Origin: Paraburkholderia ginsengiterrae
GTDB taxonomy: Bacteria > Pseudomonadota > Gammaproteobacteria > Burkholderiales > Burkholderiaceae
Length of the DNA stretch: 50,098 nucleotides
Direction: 5' to 3'
Assembly (NCBI RefSeq): GCF_001645125.1
Contig: NZ_LXKA01000341.1
Span: 1 to 50,098 of the forward strand
Part shown: positions 1-8,931 of the stretch, piece by piece
How positions within the stretch are numbered: position 1 is the first letter of the stretch
How the letters are laid out: the number at the start of each line of letters is the position of its first letter
Program-made: the position numbers and the translations under genes
The notes under the pieces: generated by a model
The model's database searches: none
What the model was told of the DNA's origin: nothing
Seen by the model: the letters and a program-made list of their open reading frames with translations, nothing else

Positions 1-1158
1 ACCCGCACGCGCTCGGGCGCGGTCACTTCGCCGCGCGACGTCGCGCCGATGAACACCAGTACAATGGACGGCTACGCGATCCGCACGGCGGACCTGACGG
101 CGCTACGCGCGAGTACTCTGCCGATCTCACAGCGCATTCCGGCCGGCCACGCGCCCGAGCCGTTGAAGCCCGGCACTGCGGCACGCATTTTCACCGGCGC
201 CACCGTGCCGCCCGGCGCCGACGCCATCGTGATGCAAGAGCAAGCCGAAGCCGCGGGCGACGAGGTCACGATCCTGCACAACCCGCAGGCCGGCGAGTGG
301 ATCACGGCTCAGGGCGCGGACATCCGCAACGGCTCGGTCATTCTTCCGGCCGGCACGCGGCTCACGCCCCAGGCATTGGGACTCGCGGCCTCGGTCGGCT
401 GCGCCGAGCTCGAGGTGCGGCGGCGCGTCAAGGTCGCCGTGTTCTTCACCGGCGACGAGCTGACCATGCCAGGCGAGCCGCTGAAGCCGGGTGCGATCTA
501 CAACTCGAACCGCTTCACCTTGCGCGGGCTGCTGGAAAAGCTCGGCTGCGAAGTCACCGACTACGGCATCGTTTCCGACAAGCTCGACGCGACCCGTGCG
601 ACGCTGCGCGAGGCCGCCGCGGCGCACGACCTGATCCTGACCTGCGGCGGCGTGTCGGTGGGCGAGGAGGATCACGTGAAGCCGGCCGTGGAGGCCGAAG
701 GGCGCCTTGCGATGTGGCAGATCGCGATGAAGCCAGGCAAGCCGCTTGCCTTCGGCGTGGTACGCCGTGCCGCGGCGGGTGAGGACAGCGCGGCAGCGTT
801 GGCGCCGGAAGCGGCGGAAACCTTTTTCATCGGCCTGCCGGGCAATCCGGTCTCCAGCTTCGCAACCTTCCTGCTGTTCGTGCGTCCGTTCGTCCTGCGC
901 CTTGCCGGCGTGCAGACGGTCGCGCCGCGGGCGTTGTCGCTGCGGGCGGATTTCACCCAGAGCAAGGCGGACCGCCGCAATGAGTTTCTGCGGGCGCGGA
1001 TCAATCCGGCGGGCGGCCTCGATCTGTTTCCGAATCAGAGCTCGGCCGTGCTGACCTCGACCGTATGGGGCGACGGCCTGATCGACAATCCGCCCAACCA
1101 CGCGATCCAGGCGGGTGAGACCGTGCGTTTCATCCCTTTTTCCGAATTGCTGAACTGA
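1..1158 (+). CDS. moeA: Molybdopterin molybdenumtransferase MoeA, 5' end outside window
   Basis: MoeA inserts molybdate into adenylylated molybdopterin in the cytoplasm, the last step of molybdenum cofactor synthesis. The frame is open from base 1, and the conserved N-terminal block (DVAP...STMDGYAIR) already starts before the first in-frame ATG at 49, so the real start lies upstream and that ATG is internal. Family motifs follow in order: FTGDEL with a downstream GAIYNSN, the GGVSVGEEDH substrate loop, MKPGKPLAFG and GLPGNPVSSF, then the C-terminal beta domain. An alanine-rich insert (encoded about 760-815) separates MKPGKPLAFG from GLPGNP. moaD begins 31 bases later and moaE follows, so this is the tail of a moa/moe operon. 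Function is secure; only the N-terminus is missing. Confidence 0.95.
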   Translation, partial: TRTRSGAVTSPRDVAPMNTSTMDGYAIRTADLTALRASTLPISQRIPAGHAPEPLKPGTAARIFTGATVPPGADAIVMQEQAEAAGDEVTILHNPQAGEWITAQGADIRNGSVILPAGTRLTPQALGLAASVGCAELEVRRRVKVAVFFTGDELTMPGEPLKPGAIYNSNRFTLRGLLEKLGCEVTDYGIVSDKLDATRATLREAAAAHDLILTCGGVSVGEEDHVKPAVEAEGRLAMWQIAMKPGKPLAFGVVRRAAAGEDSAAALAPEAAETFFIGLPGNPVSSFATFLLFVRPFVLRLAGVQTVAPRALSLRADFTQSKADRRNEFLRARINPAGGLDLFPNQSSAVLTSTVWGDGLIDNPPNHAIQAGETVRFIPFSELLN

Positions 1159-1189
1159 GGCAGAAGCCGGCAACGGCTCCGGTATTCCG

Positions 1190-1447
1190 ATGAAGATTCA
1201 ACTCCGATATTTTGCGAGCGTGCGTGAAGCGCTCGATCTGGCCGACGAAACGGTCGAGCTGCCCGACGGCGTCGCGACCGTGGGCGACGTGCGCGCCTGG
1301 CTGCGCGTGCGCGGCGGGATCTGGGCCGAGACGCTGGCCGAAGGCCGCGCGCTGCGAATGGCCTGCAACCACGTGATGACTGGCGCCGGCACCCGGGTCA
1401 CCGAGGGCTGTGAAGTCGCTTTCTTTCCGCCCGTCACCGGCGGCTGA
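1190..1447 (+). CDS. moaD: Molybdopterin synthase small subunit MoaD
   Basis: Ubiquitin-fold sulfur carrier of 85 residues. Its C-terminal glycine is thiocarboxylated and donates sulfur to precursor Z in the MoaD2-MoaE2 synthase. The sequence opens MKIQLRYFASVREAL, typical of the family, and ends in PPVTGG, giving the required terminal Gly-Gly. Length matches the family (80-90). It sits between moeA (31 bases upstream) and moaE (56 bases downstream) on the same strand, so the partner subunit is adjacent. No separate promoter is obvious in the short gaps; co-transcription is inferred. Confidence 0.95.
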   Translation: MKIQLRYFASVREALDLADETVELPDGVATVGDVRAWLRVRGGIWAETLAEGRALRMACNHVMTGAGTRVTEGCEVAFFPPVTGG

Positions 1448-1503
1448 GCCACAGCGCCTCCGCAGCGCCTCCACAGCACCGCTTAACCGCACAGGAGTTA
1501 CTG

Positions 1504-1980
1504 ATGCCCGTTCGCGTCCAGACCGAAGACTTCGACCTCACCGCGGAGGTCGCCGCGTTGCGCGCGCGCAATCCGAAGATCGGCGCAGTGGCCTGCTTTG
1601 TCGGCACCGTGCGCGATCTGAACGACGGCAGCGCGGTCGAGACGATGGAGCTCGAGCACTACCCCGGCATGACCGAGAAGTCGCTCGAAGCGATCATTGC
1701 GACGGCGCGCGAGCGCTGGGCGGGCATCGAGGTGCTGATCATCCATCGGGTCGGCAAGCTGTATCCGCTCGATCAGATCGTGTTGGTGGCGACGACGGCC
1801 GCGCATCGTGGGGACGCCTTCGCGTCGTGCGAATTCGTGATGGACTATCTGAAGAGCGAAGCGCCGTTCTGGAAGAAAGAGAAGACCGAGGCCGGAGAGC
1901 GCTGGGTCGACGCCCGTGTCACGGTCGACGCCGCGCTCGCCCGCTGGGGCATCGCGTCGGGCAATCGGACCGTGGACTAA
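1504..1980 (+). CDS. moaE: Molybdopterin synthase large subunit MoaE
   Basis: Catalytic subunit of molybdopterin synthase, converting cyclic pyranopterin monophosphate to molybdopterin with sulfur from MoaD. The 158-residue protein has the family features: VACFVGTVRDLNDG near residue 31, LEHYPGMTEK about residue 60, the IIHRVGKL strand, and the C-terminal active-site region with FWKKE and WVDAR. ATG 1504 is preceded by AGGAG about 8 bases upstream, an excellent ribosome site. The gene ends only 10 bases from the stop of the convergent haemoglobin gene, and no intrinsic terminator is visible between them. Confidence 0.95.
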   Translation: MPVRVQTEDFDLTAEVAALRARNPKIGAVACFVGTVRDLNDGSAVETMELEHYPGMTEKSLEAIIATARERWAGIEVLIIHRVGKLYPLDQIVLVATTAAHRGDAFASCEFVMDYLKSEAPFWKKEKTEAGERWVDARVTVDAALARWGIASGNRTVD

Positions 1981-1990
1981 GCGCGCCGGG

Positions 1991-2560
1991 TCAATCGTCG
2001 CGTGACTTGCCGATAATCCGCGTAGGGAAGGGCTCGCCGTTCGGGCGGGCCGCGAGGCCGGGTTCCTCGTCGCCCCCTTCGCCACCTTCGCCACCGTCGC
2101 GCGGACGACGTTTCGGTGCAACGCGCTCGAGCAGCGCCTGTTGTTCCGCCGGAATCTTGTAGTCCCAGCCGTAGCGGCTCAGTTGCAGGCTCTGGGCGAT
2201 ACGCAGCGCCGGTTCCATGAAGCGGACCGCCGCGGCGGGCTGATAGCGGGACTCGACGGTGTCCAGAAACAGGTACAGCCAGCGGCTGAAGTGCTGCGGC
2301 TCGATTCCTTCGAGCGGCTGGTGAGCCTGCTGCACGTTGCCGCGGTATTGCTTCGCGCCCAGCACGAGACTGCCCCAGAACGTGCACATCTTCGGCAGAT
2401 GATCATCCCAACGGCCCGCCAGCGTTGCCTCGAAAACCGGGCCGAGCAGCGCATCGGTACGCACACGGTCGTAGAAGCCGTAGACCAGCGCGCGAATATT
2501 TTCTTCGGTGGGTTCGGCGGCGCGTTCGACAGCCGGCGCAGCGGGGAAGGAGGGGATCAT
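1991..2560 (-). CDS. Group III truncated haemoglobin
   Basis: Small haem protein of 189 residues. Members of the truncated haemoglobin III family bind O2/NO, and some are linked to nitrosative or low-oxygen metabolism. Visible family pattern: FYDRVR with Tyr30 at B10, LGPVFE, a WDDHLPKM block with His54 a candidate E7 residue, FWGSLVLG, YRGN, His80 as proximal F8 ligand, and FSRWLYLF with Trp94 at G8. After about residue 150 comes a charged, glycine-rich tail (GGEGGEGGDEE) that the globin fold does not need. The gene is divergent from an NsrR-like regulator, and a matching operator lies between them, which suggests NO-responsive expression. Haem binding is inferred from residues, not shown. 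Confidence 0.88.
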   Translation of the reverse strand: MIPSFPAAPAVERAAEPTEENIRALVYGFYDRVRTDALLGPVFEATLAGRWDDHLPKMCTFWGSLVLGAKQYRGNVQQAHQPLEGIEPQHFSRWLYLFLDTVESRYQPAAAVRFMEPALRIAQSLQLSRYGWDYKIPAEQQALLERVAPKRRPRDGGEGGEGGDEEPGLAARPNGEPFPTRIIGKSRDD

Positions 2561-2755
2561 GCCAATTCCGGAAAAATGCGGCTATTCATCGCGCATCGCC
2601 ACATGGCGCCATAGAGCGTCAGAAATAGCCTTATTGCCTGAACAAATAGAAGGAAGTAGGCCGCGAATACCCTGCTTTTCGCATAAATGGACGGGCAAGG
2701 AAGCGCTACCATGGCTACCGAAAGACAACCACCGCCTGTCTGCGCAAAACTAGAA

Positions 2756-2778
2756 AATATGCGTGGCGCCCGCATCTT
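2756..2778. promoter_or_regulatory. Candidate NsrR operator
   Basis: Inverted repeat AATATGC, 9 bases, GCATCTT. The E. coli NsrR consensus is two AAGATGC-type half-sites in this orientation with the same 9-base gap, so only one base differs. It lies 196 bases before the haemoglobin start and 88 bases before the regulator start, in the divergent gap 2561-2865. No other gene is supported in that 305-base gap. Binding is inferred from the match. Confidence 0.6.
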
Positions 2779-2865
2779 AGGGCGAAGAGACGGTTCACGG
2801 CAACCCTTGCATCGACGCGGTTATCTTGCGGATCGCGGCTTGCGCTTTTCGTGACACCTGCACTT

Positions 2866-3375
2866 ATGAGACTCACCGACTATACGGATTACTCGCTACG
2901 GGTCCTGCTATACCTCGCCGTTCGGGGCGATGGATTATCGACGATCCAGGAGATCTCAGAGGCGTACGGCATTTCCCGGAATCATCTGATGAAAGTGGTG
3001 CAGCAGCTTGGCGAGCTGGGCTGGGTCAAGACCATCCGTGGCCGCAACGGCGGTCTGCAACTTGCCGAACATACCAGAGCGCTGACCGTCGGCGAGGTCG
3101 TGCGGGCGACGGAAAGCGACTTTGCTCTCGTGTCCTGTTTGCCGAACCAGCAAGGCGAGCGCCGCCCTGGTGTCATTACACCGCAGTGCCGTCTGCGTGG
3201 CGCGCTCGAAGCGGCGCGCGACGCCTGCCTTGTCGAACGCGGTCGCTACACGATTGGCGAGGTGGCCACGCCGCGGAGCCAGTTGGCTGCGCTGCTGGGC
3301 TTGGGCAATGTGATTCCGATCGTGCCAGCCGAGCCGGATGCGCTGGGTGTCGGCAGCGCCGCGCCGGTCTCCTGA
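2866..3375 (+). CDS. nsrR: Rrf2-family regulator, NsrR-like
   Basis: Winged-helix repressor of 169 residues, cytoplasmic. NsrR senses NO through an iron-sulfur cluster and represses NO-detoxification genes. The N-terminus MRLTDYTDYSLRVLLYLAV and the recognition helix ISRNHLMKVV followed by IRGRNGG are the classic NsrR pattern. ATG 2866 is chosen over a GTG 15 bases upstream because family members begin MRLT. Cysteines are C91, C108 and C121. In E. coli the ligands are C91, C96 and C102; here C91 and C108 align with the first and third, the middle one is replaced by Gly inside a loop six residues longer, and C121 is extra. Divergent from the truncated haemoglobin with an NsrR-type operator between. 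Family is secure; cluster type and exact orthology are less so. Confidence 0.8.
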   Translation: MRLTDYTDYSLRVLLYLAVRGDGLSTIQEISEAYGISRNHLMKVVQQLGELGWVKTIRGRNGGLQLAEHTRALTVGEVVRATESDFALVSCLPNQQGERRPGVITPQCRLRGALEAARDACLVERGRYTIGEVATPRSQLAALLGLGNVIPIVPAEPDALGVGSAAPVS

Positions 3376-3435
3376 TACGCCAGGGCGGTTCTATCGCATC
3401 AAATGTCAAATAGTCGCAGCTGACGCAAAAAAACG

Positions 3436-3463
3436 CTTGAAACCTGGAGAAAATGCCTCATTT
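3436..3463 (+). promoter_or_regulatory. Sigma-32 (heat-shock) promoter of clpB
   Basis: The -35 element CTTGAAA (3436-3442) and -10 element CCTCATTT (3456-3463) are separated by 13 bases, close to the RpoH consensus CTTGAAA / CCCCATnT. Transcription would start near 3470, about 22 bases before the clpB ATG, leaving room for the GGAG ribosome site at 3481-3484. clpB is a known RpoH target in proteobacteria. Confidence 0.8.
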
Positions 3464-3492
3464 TGGTAGTAATTGAAATTGGAGGTCTCTTG

Positions 3493-6090
<2,598 letters not shown>

Positions 6091-6148
6091 GCAAAACGTG
6101 TTCGGCCAGGCACGGAACGGCGGTGGTCGAGCCGTTCCGGCCGATGTG

Positions 6149-6188
6149 AAAAAGCGGCAACGAAGGTTACTTCGTTGCCGCTTTTTTT
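6149..6188. terminator. Bidirectional intrinsic terminator, clpB / DUF937 gene
   Basis: Perfect 13-bp stem (6153-6165 with 6170-6182, loop GTTA) with A residues on the left and a run of seven T on the right. It can end clpB transcripts on the plus strand and those of the converging DUF937 gene on the minus strand. Confidence 0.93.
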
Positions 6189-6231
6189 GCCCGTTCTCTA
6201 ATCAGGCTGGCAGACGAAGCCGCCCGCGGTG

Positions 6232-6663
6232 TTACGCGTTGCCCTTGCCGAACAGGGCGGACAGGCCACCAAGCGCACCCAGTACGCTCGAGGCGTTCAA
6301 TTGACCTTCGGCCGGCACTTCACCATTGGGCGTTGCCGCGTTGACGACATGCGGCAGAATCTGTGAGAGCAGGCCGGTGACCTGATCCGGTTGCACGCCG
6401 GCTTTGGCGGCGAGGCTGCTCACGGCGTCCGAGCCGAGCACGCTGTGCAGGGCGTCGGGGGAAATCGCCTGATTTTCGCCGTTGCCGACCCACGACGACA
6501 CGACGTCGCCGAGGCCCTTTTGCTTGAATTGGTCGATCAGCCCGTTCAGGCCGCCAGGCTGGTTATTGACGAATTCGAGTGCGGCTGCGACCAGGGCTTG
6601 CTGGCCGCCGCCGCCTTCAGGCGAATTGCCAAGCAGGGAACCGATAGTGTCGAGTAGGCTCAT
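6232..6663 (-). CDS. DUF937 / YidB-like protein
   Basis: Small protein of 143 residues resembling E. coli YidB (DUF937). It starts MSLLDTIGSLLGN, has a Gly-rich turn and then LVAAALEFVNNQPGGLNGLIDQF, GLGDVVSSWVGNGENQAISP and LAAKAGVQPDQVTGLLSQILP, the repeated helical units of the family, before a short Gly/Ala-rich end. There is no signal peptide or membrane segment, so it is probably cytoplasmic. The biochemical role of the family is not established. The neighbours (clpB, ComEA-like gene) give no clear functional hint. ATG 6663 is the only sensible start. Confidence 0.82.
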   Translation of the reverse strand: MSLLDTIGSLLGNSPEGGGGQQALVAAALEFVNNQPGGLNGLIDQFKQKGLGDVVSSWVGNGENQAISPDALHSVLGSDAVSSLAAKAGVQPDQVTGLLSQILPHVVNAATPNGEVPAEGQLNASSVLGALGGLSALFGKGNA

Positions 6664-6871
6664 GACGGTCTCTCTTGAATGCCGACGCGTGCTTGACGGG
6701 TCGGCGGGTGAAAACGCCGCGCGGTTGCGCGGCGCTGTGGAAGGAGGGCAGGCGGAAGCGGGGTGAGGCTGATGCGTTCGCCGTGGGGTTCACGCGTGCA
6801 TCATGGGTGCGTCACATTGCTTGCGCTCGCCCTTTCGTTTCGTACTCCATTCGTATGCGTGGTTCGGCTGC

Positions 6872-7516
6872 TCAAGCGCCGCCGGAAGCTGCTGCCGCCG
6901 AGGCGGCCTTGCTCTTCTTCGCTTTCTTCGATGCCTTGCTGCCGGACGCACCGGCCGGTGCGCTTGCCATGGCGGTGGTGGCTGCCGTGGCTGCCGTGGC
7001 CGCAGTGGCCGCAGTGGCCGGCATGGAAGCCGCTGCCGCTTCGGACGCCGCAGCCTTGCTCTTCTTCTTCGACTTCGACGCCTTCGCACCGGATGCGTCA
7101 GCCGGGGCCGCCGGCGTCATGGCCGTGGCGGTGGCCGGCGCCGCAGTGGCGGCGGCGGGCGCGGTTGCCGGTGCGGCCTTGGTGGTTGCGGTGCTGCCTG
7201 CCGTGGTAGCTGTCTTGGCGGCGGCTTTGGCGCCGGTCGGCGCCGTGGACGACCCGTTAACTGTCAGGCCAGCAGCTTCGAGGTTGGCGACCGATTTGGT
7301 GCCGAGACCCTTGACGCGCGTGGCGAGATCGTCAGCATCCTTGAACGGGCCATTCTTGGTGCGTTCGTCGATGATTGCTTTCGCATGGACCGGCCCGATA
7401 CCCTTGACCGATTCGAGCGCAGCCTGATCGGCGGAATTCACTTCGACGGCCGCTGCAAATCCGGCCGACAGCGACAAAGCCAAAGCAACGCAAAGCATCA
7501 AAAGCTTCTTCAGCAT
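6872..7516 (-). CDS. Secreted ComEA-like helix-hairpin-helix DNA-binding protein with Lys/Ala tail
   Basis: Protein of 214 residues. The start is placed at ATG 7516 because it begins a clean Sec signal peptide, MLKKLLMLCVALALSLSAG, with likely cleavage after AAA; a longer TTG start adds 13 residues that would spoil the signal. The mature protein opens with two helix-hairpin-helix motifs (VKGIGPVHAKAI and VKGLGTKSVANL) as in ComEA, which binds incoming DNA in the periplasm during transformation. The remaining ~130 residues are Ala/Thr/Lys-rich, with a duplicated basic block (KASKSKKKSKAAASEAAA and KASKKAKKSKAASAAAA) separated by ATAATAATAAT repeats. This tail resembles histone H1-like PAKK repeats and is not part of ordinary ComEA. 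No other competence gene is adjacent. DNA binding is likely; a role in uptake is inferred. Confidence 0.83.
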   Translation of the reverse strand: MLKKLLMLCVALALSLSAGFAAAVEVNSADQAALESVKGIGPVHAKAIIDERTKNGPFKDADDLATRVKGLGTKSVANLEAAGLTVNGSSTAPTGAKAAAKTATTAGSTATTKAAPATAPAAATAAPATATAMTPAAPADASGAKASKSKKKSKAAASEAAAASMPATAATAATAATAATTAMASAPAGASGSKASKKAKKSKAASAAAASGGA

Positions 7517-7646
7517 GGCAAGCACTCCATTGAGGGCGAAAAAAGTTAGCCGCAAAGGGAAAATTCGGACGGCGCGTTCTGTCAGCAGGCGCTGCGCTTA
7601 AGGATAGAACAAATTGCGCGCCCTTATTTGTGAACGCGGACGATTT

Positions 7647-7679
7647 ATACCGATCGATTCATGACAAGTAAATCGGTAT
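7647..7679. repeat. Inverted repeat in AT-rich gap before the ComEA-like gene
   Basis: Perfect 8-bp arms ATACCGAT (7647-7654) and ATCGGTAT (7672-7679), 17 bases apart, in the 308-base gap 7517-7824. The gap is visibly richer in A+T than its surroundings. It may be an operator for the divergent ComEA-like gene or a remnant; no protein is known to fit. Confidence 0.5.
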
Positions 7680-7783
7680 GGACAATATTTAAACCTTTTG
7701 CCTGGTGATTAGCCGGTTATGTGTTTATCGACCCATACCGTGCGAGATAAAAAATAGCGCACACAAATGACAGCGTAACGCGC

Positions 7784-7814
7784 TTGACTTAGAGTGCACT
7801 CTAAGTCCTAACCT
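7784..7814 (+). promoter_or_regulatory. MerR-type promoter and operator
   Basis: The -35 TTGACT (7784-7789) and -10 TAACCT (7809-7814) are 19 bp apart, the over-long spacing typical of MerR-activated promoters. A perfect 20-bp palindrome (7787-7806; half ACTTAGAGTG) fills the spacer. It is 10 bases upstream of the merR-type ATG, so autoregulation of the MerR/decarboxylase pair is likely. Confidence 0.85.
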
Positions 7815-7824
7815 GTGTTTCGTC

Positions 7825-8334
7825 ATGTCGAATATCTCCAGAACACTCACCATCGGGCAGGTTGCCGAGACGATCGGCGTCTCGACGCACACGCTGCGCT
7901 TCTACGAGCAGGCCGGGCTGATCCGCGCGGTCGGACGCACGCGGGCAGGGCATCGCCTGTATTCGCCGGCGGACCTCGACTGGCTGCGGTTCTTGATGCG
8001 GCTGAAGGCGACCGGCATGCCGATCGCCGGCATGCAGGCGTTCGCGGCGCTGCGTGCGCAAGGCGAGCCGACGTTGAGTGCGCGCCGCGACCTGCTGGCG
8101 GCGCATCGGGATGCGGTGTTGGCACGGATCGCCGAGTTGCAGGTCAATCTCGGCGCCATTGTCGACAAGATCGCGTTCTACGAAGCGGCCGTGGATCAGG
8201 CCGCCGCGCAGGAGCCCGCTGTGGAGACGCCGGCACGACAGATCGACGAAACCCAGCCACATTCACATTCGGAAAAGGACTCACCATGGACCACGCACAA
8301 GACCACCGCTACACCCGGGGCTGGAACAAGCTGA
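7825..8334 (+). CDS. MerR-family transcriptional regulator
   Basis: 169-residue regulator. The N-terminal winged helix is typical: LTIGQVAETIGVSTHTLRFYE, then AGLIRAVGRTRAGHRLYSPADLDWLRFL. A dimerisation coiled coil spans about residues 80-130. There are no cysteines, so this is not a metal- or redox-sensing type; the ligand is unknown. The tail (about residues 130-169) is Ala/Thr/His-rich and ends inside the next gene. The gene is driven by a canonical MerR promoter and overlaps the carboxymuconolactone-decarboxylase-family gene by 49 bases in another frame, so the two are translationally linked and the enzyme is the probable target. Confidence 0.88.
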   Translation: MSNISRTLTIGQVAETIGVSTHTLRFYEQAGLIRAVGRTRAGHRLYSPADLDWLRFLMRLKATGMPIAGMQAFAALRAQGEPTLSARRDLLAAHRDAVLARIAELQVNLGAIVDKIAFYEAAVDQAAAQEPAVETPARQIDETQPHSHSEKDSPWTTHKTTATPGAGTS

Positions 8335-8729
8335 AGGAAATCGACGGCGCCGTCGGTGAACAGGTGATCGCCGCGCTTGCGCCGATCGCGCCGGATTTCG
8401 GCCGTCTGCTGATCGAGTTTGGCTTCGGCGACATTTATAGCCGGCCGCAACTCGATCTGCGCGCGCGTGAAATCGCGACGATTGCTTCGCTCGCGACGCT
8501 TGGCTGCGCTCAGCCGCAATTGAAGGTGCATATCGAGGCGGCGCTGAACGTCGGTTGCACGCGCGAGGAGATCGTCGAGGTATTCATGCAGATGGCCCTC
8601 TATGCAGGCTTTCCAGCGGCGTTGAACGCGCTGTTCGCGGCACGCGAGATTTTCGAACGTCATGACGAGGCGTCGAGGCAAGCGCTATTGGCGGCGCGCG
8701 AACTGGAAGCGGAGGCGCACGCGGCTTGA
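8286..8729 (+). CDS. Carboxymuconolactone decarboxylase family protein
   Basis: 147-residue all-helical protein of the carboxymuconolactone decarboxylase (CMD) family. Conserved block: DLRAREIATIASLATLGC, then LKVHIEAALNVGCTREEI and EVFMQMALYAGFPAALNAL. True CMD decarboxylates 4-carboxymuconolactone in the protocatechuate branch of the beta-ketoadipate pathway; many relatives are peroxidase-like or of unknown activity. The AhpD-type CxxC pair is absent; the two cysteines are far apart. ATG 8286, preceded by AAAAGGA, gives the usual family N-terminus. It lies inside the end of the merR gene. No other pca gene is nearby, so a stand-alone, inducer-controlled enzyme is more likely than a pathway member. 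Confidence 0.82.
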   Translation: MDHAQDHRYTRGWNKLKEIDGAVGEQVIAALAPIAPDFGRLLIEFGFGDIYSRPQLDLRAREIATIASLATLGCAQPQLKVHIEAALNVGCTREEIVEVFMQMALYAGFPAALNALFAAREIFERHDEASRQALLAARELEAEAHAA

Positions 8730-8768
8730 TATCCGTGCGGCAGGCTAAGGCGGGGTAGGGCTAGCTAC

Positions 8769-8793
8769 GCGGCTGCATTTCGCAGCCGCTTTT
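8769..8793 (+). terminator. Intrinsic terminator after the CMD-family gene
   Basis: Stem GCGGCTGC / GCAGCCGC (8769-8776 with 8782-8789), loop ATTTC, followed by TTTT. It lies 40 bases after the stop codon. Confidence 0.8.
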
Positions 8794-8886
8794 GCGAAAG
8801 GTGCAATGCAACTAACGGTCAAATATGGGCCGCGACGGCGATCTCGCGTGGGTGGTCTTGCATTAAGAGGTGTGGTTTCGCAGCGA

Positions 8887-8928
8887 GAGGGGCGACTTTC
8901 CAATCGTCATGTGGCGTCACCGCCCCTC
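8887..8928 (-). terminator. Possible hairpin downstream of MATE gene
   Basis: Arms GAGGGGCG (8887-8894) and CGCCCCTC (8921-8928) enclose 26 bases just beyond the MATE stop codon. There is no clear T-run on the minus strand, so termination is only a suggestion. Confidence 0.35.
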
Positions 8929-8931
8929 CAG

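Noticed and set aside
2557-2775. 72-codon minus-strand frame ending with an ATGA overlap onto the haemoglobin start, with a hydrophobic stretch
   Set aside because: Its start lies inside the NsrR-type operator, it has no ribosome site, and the residue pattern (Arg/Ser/Phe mixture) is not family-like. Coupled leader translation cannot be excluded but is not supported.
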